A program made the position numbers and the translations under genes. Shown in pieces: positions 59,904 through 64,000 of a DNA stretch of 64,000 nt. Location of the stretch: assembly GCF_013376455.1 (NCBI RefSeq), contig NZ_CP045504.1, positions 558,001 through 622,000 of the forward strand. Reading direction: 5' to 3'. The notes under the pieces were generated by a model. It did no database searches, was not told where the DNA came from, and saw only the letters and a list, made by a program, of their open reading frames with translations. Each line of letters begins with the position of its first letter. Position 1 is the first letter of the stretch. The stretch is from Desulfolutivibrio sulfodismutans DSM 3696 (GTDB taxonomy: Bacteria > Desulfobacterota > Desulfovibrionia > Desulfovibrionales > Desulfovibrionaceae).

Positions 59904-62900
59904 ATGACCGATCTTTTCATCAAGCGTCCGGTAGCCACCACGCTGCTCATGGCGGCCCTCGTCTTTTTCGGCGTGGTTTCCTATTTTTCGCTGCCTGTCA
60001 GCGAAATGCCCAACATCGACTTCCCGACCATTCAGGTCACGGCGAACCTGCCGGGCGCGGACCCGGAAACCATGGCCTCGGCCGTGGCCACGCCGCTTGA
60101 GCGGCAGTTCTCGTCCATCTCGGGACTGCAATCCATGAGCTCGGTCAACGCCCTGGGCTCCACCACCATCACCCTGCAGTTCGATCTTTCACGCAATCTC
60201 GACGGCGCGGGCACGGATGTTTTGACCTACATCAACGCCGCCCAGGGCAGCCTGCCCAACACCCTGCCCAGTCCCCCGACCTTCCAGAAGGTCAACCCGG
60301 CGGACATGCCCATTGTCTATATCCGCATCGCCAGCGACTCCATGCCCCTTTACAAGGTCACGGACTACGCCAAGACCTTCATCAGCCAGCGCATCTCCAT
60401 GATCAACGGCGTGGCCCAGGTGTCCATCTACGGCGACCAGACCTACGCCCCCAGGGTCCAGGTCAATCCCGACAAGCTGGCCGCCCTGGGCATCGGAATC
60501 GATGAGGTCGCCGACGCCTTCTCCTCGGAAACCGTGATGTTGCCCACGGGATCCCTGTACGGCACGGAGAAGCTTTATACCATCAAGACCAGGGGCCAGT
60601 TGCACACGGCGGCGGCCTACAACCGCCAGATCATCACCTACCGCAACGGCCAGCCCATCCGCCTGGCCGATGTGGGAAGGGCTATCGATTCCACCATCAA
60701 CGACAAAAACGCCGCGTATTTCAACCAGGACCAGGGCATCATTATCGCCGTCAAAAGGCAGGCAGGGACCAACACCATCGAGGTGGTCAAGGACATCATG
60801 ACGCTTTTGCCCCAGATCGAGGCCACCCTGCCGCCCTCGATCACCGTCGAGGTGCTCTACGACCGTTCTGTTTCCATCGAGGACTCCATCGTCGACGTGC
60901 AGTTCACGCTGCTTTTGTCCGTGGCCCTGGTGGTGGTGGTCATCTTCTTCTTCCTCAAAAACATCCCGGCCACCCTCATTGCGGCCATGGCCCTGCCTTC
61001 GTCCATCATCGGCACCCTGGCGGTCATGCAGGTTCTCGGATTTTCCCTGGACAACCTGTCCATGATGGCCCTGATCCTGGCCGTCGGGTTCGTGGTGGAC
61101 GACGCCATCGTCATGATCGAAAACGTGGTGCGCCACATGGAAATGGGCAAAAAGGTCATGCAGGCCTCCCTGGACGGGGCCCGGCAGATCGGCTTCACCA
61201 TCATCTCCATGACCCTGTCCCTGTCCGTGGTGTTCATTCCCATCATGTTCATGGCCGGCATCCTGGGCCGGGTGCTCAATGAGATGGCCGTGACCATCAC
61301 CGTGGCCATCCTGGTCTCCGGGTTCGTCACCCTGTCTTTGACGCCCATGCTGTGCAGCCGGTTTTTATCAGGAAAAATGAACGAATCCGAAGGATTGTTC
61401 AAACTCATCGAGCGGGGATACGAGAAAACCCTGCATGTGGCCCTGCGCTTCCGGGCCGTGGTGCTTCTGCTCTCCATGGGGGTTTTGGCCCTGACCATGT
61501 GGCTTTTCACCGTGGTGCCCACGGGATTCATACCGGCCACGGATTCGGGCATGTTCTACCTGTTCGCCATGGCCGAGCAGAGCGCCTCCTTCGACACCAT
61601 GAAGGAGCGGCTTTTGCGGCTCAACCGGGTCATCGCCGCCGACCCCGATATTTTTAAAATGATTGGCGTCATCGGCGTGGGCGGCCCCGTCACTTCCATG
61701 AACAACGCCGCCGGGTTTCCGCTGCTCAAGCCCATGAAGGATCGCAAGGCCAGCGCCCAGGAGATCATCGACCGCCTGCGCCCCAAGGTGGCCCAGGTAC
61801 CGGACCTTATGATCTTCATGTACAATCCGCCCTCCATCCAGATCGGCGGCAAGCAGACCAAGGCCCTCTATCAGTTCACCTTGTTGTCTCCGAACACCTC
61901 GGAGCTCTATCCTTTGGCCCGCAAGATGGAAGGGCTCATGCGCAAGCTGCCGGAACTGGCCGACGTCAACACCGACATGCAGATCAATGGTCCGCAGATC
62001 TTCGTGGACATCGACCGCGACAAGGCCAAGACCCTGGGGGTCACGGCCCAAAGCCTGGAAACGGCGCTCATGACCGCCTATGCGGCCAGACAGGTGACCA
62101 ACCTGTACGCCAACACCGACACCTACAAGGTCATTGTTGAGGTGCAGCCCGAGTTCCAGCGCCGACCGGACCTGATGAACAAGCTTTACGTGCGCACCAG
62201 CCAGGCCGACGACACCACCGGGGACATGAAGCTCGTGCCCTTAAACGGCATGGTCAGCATGCGCGAGGGCGTGGGACCGCTGGTGGTCAACCACACCGGC
62301 CAGCTGACCTCGGTCACCATCTCCTTCAACACGGCAGGCGTCTATTCCCTGGGACAGGCAGTCACGGCCATCACCGACCTGGCCAAAAAGGAACTGCCGC
62401 CCACCATCAGCTATTTCTTTGAAGGACAGGCCACGGCCTTCCAGGAATCCCTGAACAGCGTGCCCTTCCTGCTGCTTTTGGCCATCATGGTCATCTACAT
62501 CATCCTGGGCGTCCTCTACGAAAGCTTCATCCATCCCCTGACCGTGCTTTCGGGCCTGCCCTCGGCGGCCCTGGGCGGCCTGGTGACGCTCCTGTTCTTC
62601 GGCCGTCCCCTGGATCTGTACGGCTTCGTGGGCATCATCATGCTCATCGGCATCGTCAAGAAAAACTCCATCATGGTCATCGACTTCGCCATCGAGGCCG
62701 AGAAGGAGGGCAAAACCCCCTTCGAGGCCGTGTTCGCGGGCTGCGTGGTGCGGTTTCGGCCCATCATGATGACCACCGTGGCGGCCATCGCAGGCATCAT
62801 GCCCATCGCCCTGGGCTACGGCGCCGGCGGCGACGCCCGGCAGCCCGTGGGCCTGGTGGTGGCGGGGGGGCTTGTCATCTCCCAGGTCGTCACCCTGTAC

Positions 62901-62984
62901 CTGACCCCGGTGTTTTATACCTACATGGACGAGCTCCAGCACTGGCTGACCAAACGCTCGGAGAGCCGCGCCGACGCCTCATGA
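59904..62984 (+). CDS. RND family inner-membrane efflux transporter (MdtB/C-like)
   Basis: A 1,026-residue protein starting MTDLFIKRPVATTLLMAAL. Classic AcrB architecture: two large periplasmic loops, twelve helices, TM4 signature AVGFVVDDAIVMIENVVRHM with the two proton-relay Asp residues, and GIVKKNSIMVIDFAIEAEKEG near TM10-11. Heavy-metal-type or drug RND can only be separated by closer comparison; the sequence is more like the drug type (HAE-1). Overlaps the next gene by 4 nt. Confidence 0.96.
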   Translation: MTDLFIKRPVATTLLMAALVFFGVVSYFSLPVSEMPNIDFPTIQVTANLPGADPETMASAVATPLERQFSSISGLQSMSSVNALGSTTITLQFDLSRNLDGAGTDVLTYINAAQGSLPNTLPSPPTFQKVNPADMPIVYIRIASDSMPLYKVTDYAKTFISQRISMINGVAQVSIYGDQTYAPRVQVNPDKLAALGIGIDEVADAFSSETVMLPTGSLYGTEKLYTIKTRGQLHTAAAYNRQIITYRNGQPIRLADVGRAIDSTINDKNAAYFNQDQGIIIAVKRQAGTNTIEVVKDIMTLLPQIEATLPPSITVEVLYDRSVSIEDSIVDVQFTLLLSVALVVVVIFFFLKNIPATLIAAMALPSSIIGTLAVMQVLGFSLDNLSMMALILAVGFVVDDAIVMIENVVRHMEMGKKVMQASLDGARQIGFTIISMTLSLSVVFIPIMFMAGILGRVLNEMAVTITVAILVSGFVTLSLTPMLCSRFLSGKMNESEGLFKLIERGYEKTLHVALRFRAVVLLLSMGVLALTMWLFTVVPTGFIPATDSGMFYLFAMAEQSASFDTMKERLLRLNRVIAADPDIFKMIGVIGVGGPVTSMNNAAGFPLLKPMKDRKASAQEIIDRLRPKVAQVPDLMIFMYNPPSIQIGGKQTKALYQFTLLSPNTSELYPLARKMEGLMRKLPELADVNTDMQINGPQIFVDIDRDKAKTLGVTAQSLETALMTAYAARQVTNLYANTDTYKVIVEVQPEFQRRPDLMNKLYVRTSQADDTTGDMKLVPLNGMVSMREGVGPLVVNHTGQLTSVTISFNTAGVYSLGQAVTAITDLAKKELPPTISYFFEGQATAFQESLNSVPFLLLLAIMVIYIILGVLYESFIHPLTVLSGLPSAALGGLVTLLFFGRPLDLYGFVGIIMLIGIVKKNSIMVIDFAIEAEKEGKTPFEAVFAGCVVRFRPIMMTTVAAIAGIMPIALGYGAGGDARQPVGLVVAGGLVISQVVTLYLTPVFYTYMDELQHWLTKRSESRADAS

Positions 62985-63919
62985 TGCGTCTGGACGCGGC
63001 CCAAACCGCCAGCGCGCTGCCCTTTGACCGGCTGGCCGACGCCCTGGCCGAGGTCTTGATCCTCAAGCGGCGGGGCGGGGTTTCCGCCCCGCCCCGGCTG
63101 CACATGCCCCTGCCCGGCGGCGTGCTTTTGGTCATGCCCGCCACGGACCACCAACTGCTCATGGTCAAACGCATCACCGTGCATTCCGGCAATCCCGGCC
63201 GGGGCCTGCCCGCCATCCAGGGCGAGGTCACGGTGTCCGACGCGGCCACGGGAAAACCCCTTTTCGAACTGCATGGCCCCACGGTGACCGCCCGGCGCAC
63301 GGCGGCCCTGAGCCTTCTGGCGGCGCGCCTTCTGGCCAAAAGTCCGACCGGGCCGCTGGTGGTCGTGGGGGCGGGGGTGCAGGCCCGGACGCACGCCCTG
63401 GCCTTTCATGAGGGCCTGGGGGTGAAGGCCTGTGCCGTGTCCTCGCGCACGGCGGCCAAGGCCGAAGCCCTGGCCCAATCCTTGCGGCAGGCGGGTCTGG
63501 ACGCCAAGGCCGTGGACGCCCAAGAGCTCTCCGGGATGCTGTCCGAATCGTCTCTCGTGGTCACGGCCACCACGGCCACGGACCCGGTCATTCCGGACAG
63601 GGTTGCAGACGACGCCTTCCTGGCCGCCGTGGGATCATTTTCCCCCCGGGCGGCCGAGATTCCGGCCGGTCTGGTTCGTCGGTCGCAGGTCTACGTGGAC
63701 GATCTGAAGGCGGCGCAGGAGGAGGCGGGCGATCTCATCCGGGCCGGGGTGGACTTCGGGCGCATCACGCCCTTGGAGGATGTGGCGGACGGCGCGGCCC
63801 AAGGCCCGGACTCGGGCAAAGGACCGGTGCTATTTAAAAGCGTGGGGCACGCCCTGTTCGATCTGGCCGCCGCCCGGCTGGCCATGTGCTCTCTGTCGGC
63901 GGCTTCGCCCGCATCCTGA
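62981..63919 (+). CDS. Ornithine cyclodeaminase/mu-crystallin family protein
   Basis: A 312-residue protein. The NAD(P)-binding Rossmann motif is VVVGAGVQARTHALAF at about residue 127; VKRITVHSGNPGRGLPAIQGEVTVSDAATG and GPTVTARRTAALS are the family's substrate-side motifs. The family includes ornithine cyclodeaminase and delta1-pyrroline/piperideine-2-carboxylate reductase; the second activity is more likely for the latter type. The start is in an overlap with the RND gene, so co-expression with the efflux pump is likely. Confidence 0.9.
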   Translation: MMRLDAAQTASALPFDRLADALAEVLILKRRGGVSAPPRLHMPLPGGVLLVMPATDHQLLMVKRITVHSGNPGRGLPAIQGEVTVSDAATGKPLFELHGPTVTARRTAALSLLAARLLAKSPTGPLVVVGAGVQARTHALAFHEGLGVKACAVSSRTAAKAEALAQSLRQAGLDAKAVDAQELSGMLSESSLVVTATTATDPVIPDRVADDAFLAAVGSFSPRAAEIPAGLVRRSQVYVDDLKAAQEEAGDLIRAGVDFGRITPLEDVADGAAQGPDSGKGPVLFKSVGHALFDLAAARLAMCSLSAASPAS

Positions 63920-64000
63920 GCGAAATTCCAGGGAGACCGCGGCCCTCGCGCCGTCCGGAAGAGGCCTTCCGGTCAGGCCGCCCCTGTGTTTTTTGAGGAG

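Overview
The window is GC-rich bacterial DNA. The host genes point to a sulfate-reducing deltaproteobacterium of the Desulfovibrio type: a HdrA/MvhDGA electron-transfer hydrogenase operon that uses selenocysteine, a TunR-type oxyanion regulator (XerC/D-like domain fused to Mop domains), several sigma-54-family regulators, and NifX/NifU-like and ferredoxin genes. The species cannot be fixed from the sequence.

Region 1 (1 to about 28,535) is the right part of a temperate, siphovirus-like prophage; its left end lies before the window. Late genes on + run from a BRO-N protein and a 1,635-residue tape measure through tail, tail-tip and fibre genes to a terminator at 15.65 kb. A run of small unknown genes follows (15.8-18.1 kb). 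On the minus strand, 21.2 to 18.3 kb, the CI-type repressor heads a compact operon with a BRCT protein, a secreted SNase-like nuclease and three zinc-ribbon or membrane proteins; this looks like a lysogeny-expressed cargo module. Early genes on + follow (DNA-binding proteins, a DUF5131/Gp37-Gp68 protein, a phage-borne DnaN clamp), then a tyrosine integrase on the minus strand. Beside the integrase is the 3' portion of a selenocysteine tRNA gene (UCA anticodon, T-arm, acceptor 3' strand, CCA). This marks attR, so the prophage sits in selC and the intact tRNA should be at attL, outside the window.

Region 2 (28.5-30 kb) is a less GC-rich island scar just after the tRNA end: the broken N-terminus of a second integrase, and a small gene next to a nucleotidyltransferase of AbiEii/DUF6036 type. 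selC therefore looks like a repeatedly used integration site.

Region 3 (30-40.6 kb) holds a sigma-54 activator divergent from a TauE/SafE permease with a -24/-12 promoter, a small membrane protein, a PAS-AAA+ protein that has lost GAFTGA, and a two-component cluster (sensor kinase, stand-alone receivers, a degenerate kinase, a receiver-kinase hybrid). A NifU-like protein and a two-cluster ferredoxin end the region on the minus strand.

Region 4 (41-48.3 kb) is the highlight. hdrA, mvhD and mvhA each contain an in-frame UGA at a position normally occupied by a functional cysteine, each followed by a candidate SECIS hairpin, so three selenoproteins lie in one operon (hdrA-mvhD-mvhG-mvhA), with the large-subunit maturation protease downstream. 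The host Sec operon thus lies about 13 kb from the tRNA-Sec gene occupied by the prophage.

Region 5 (48.4-64 kb) carries the TunR-type regulator with a long dyad upstream, trmO, an alpha/beta hydrolase, modA and modB without modC, an M23 peptidase, a large MscS channel, a GluR0-like ligand-gated K+ channel, an RND efflux pair and an ornithine cyclodeaminase-family reductase.
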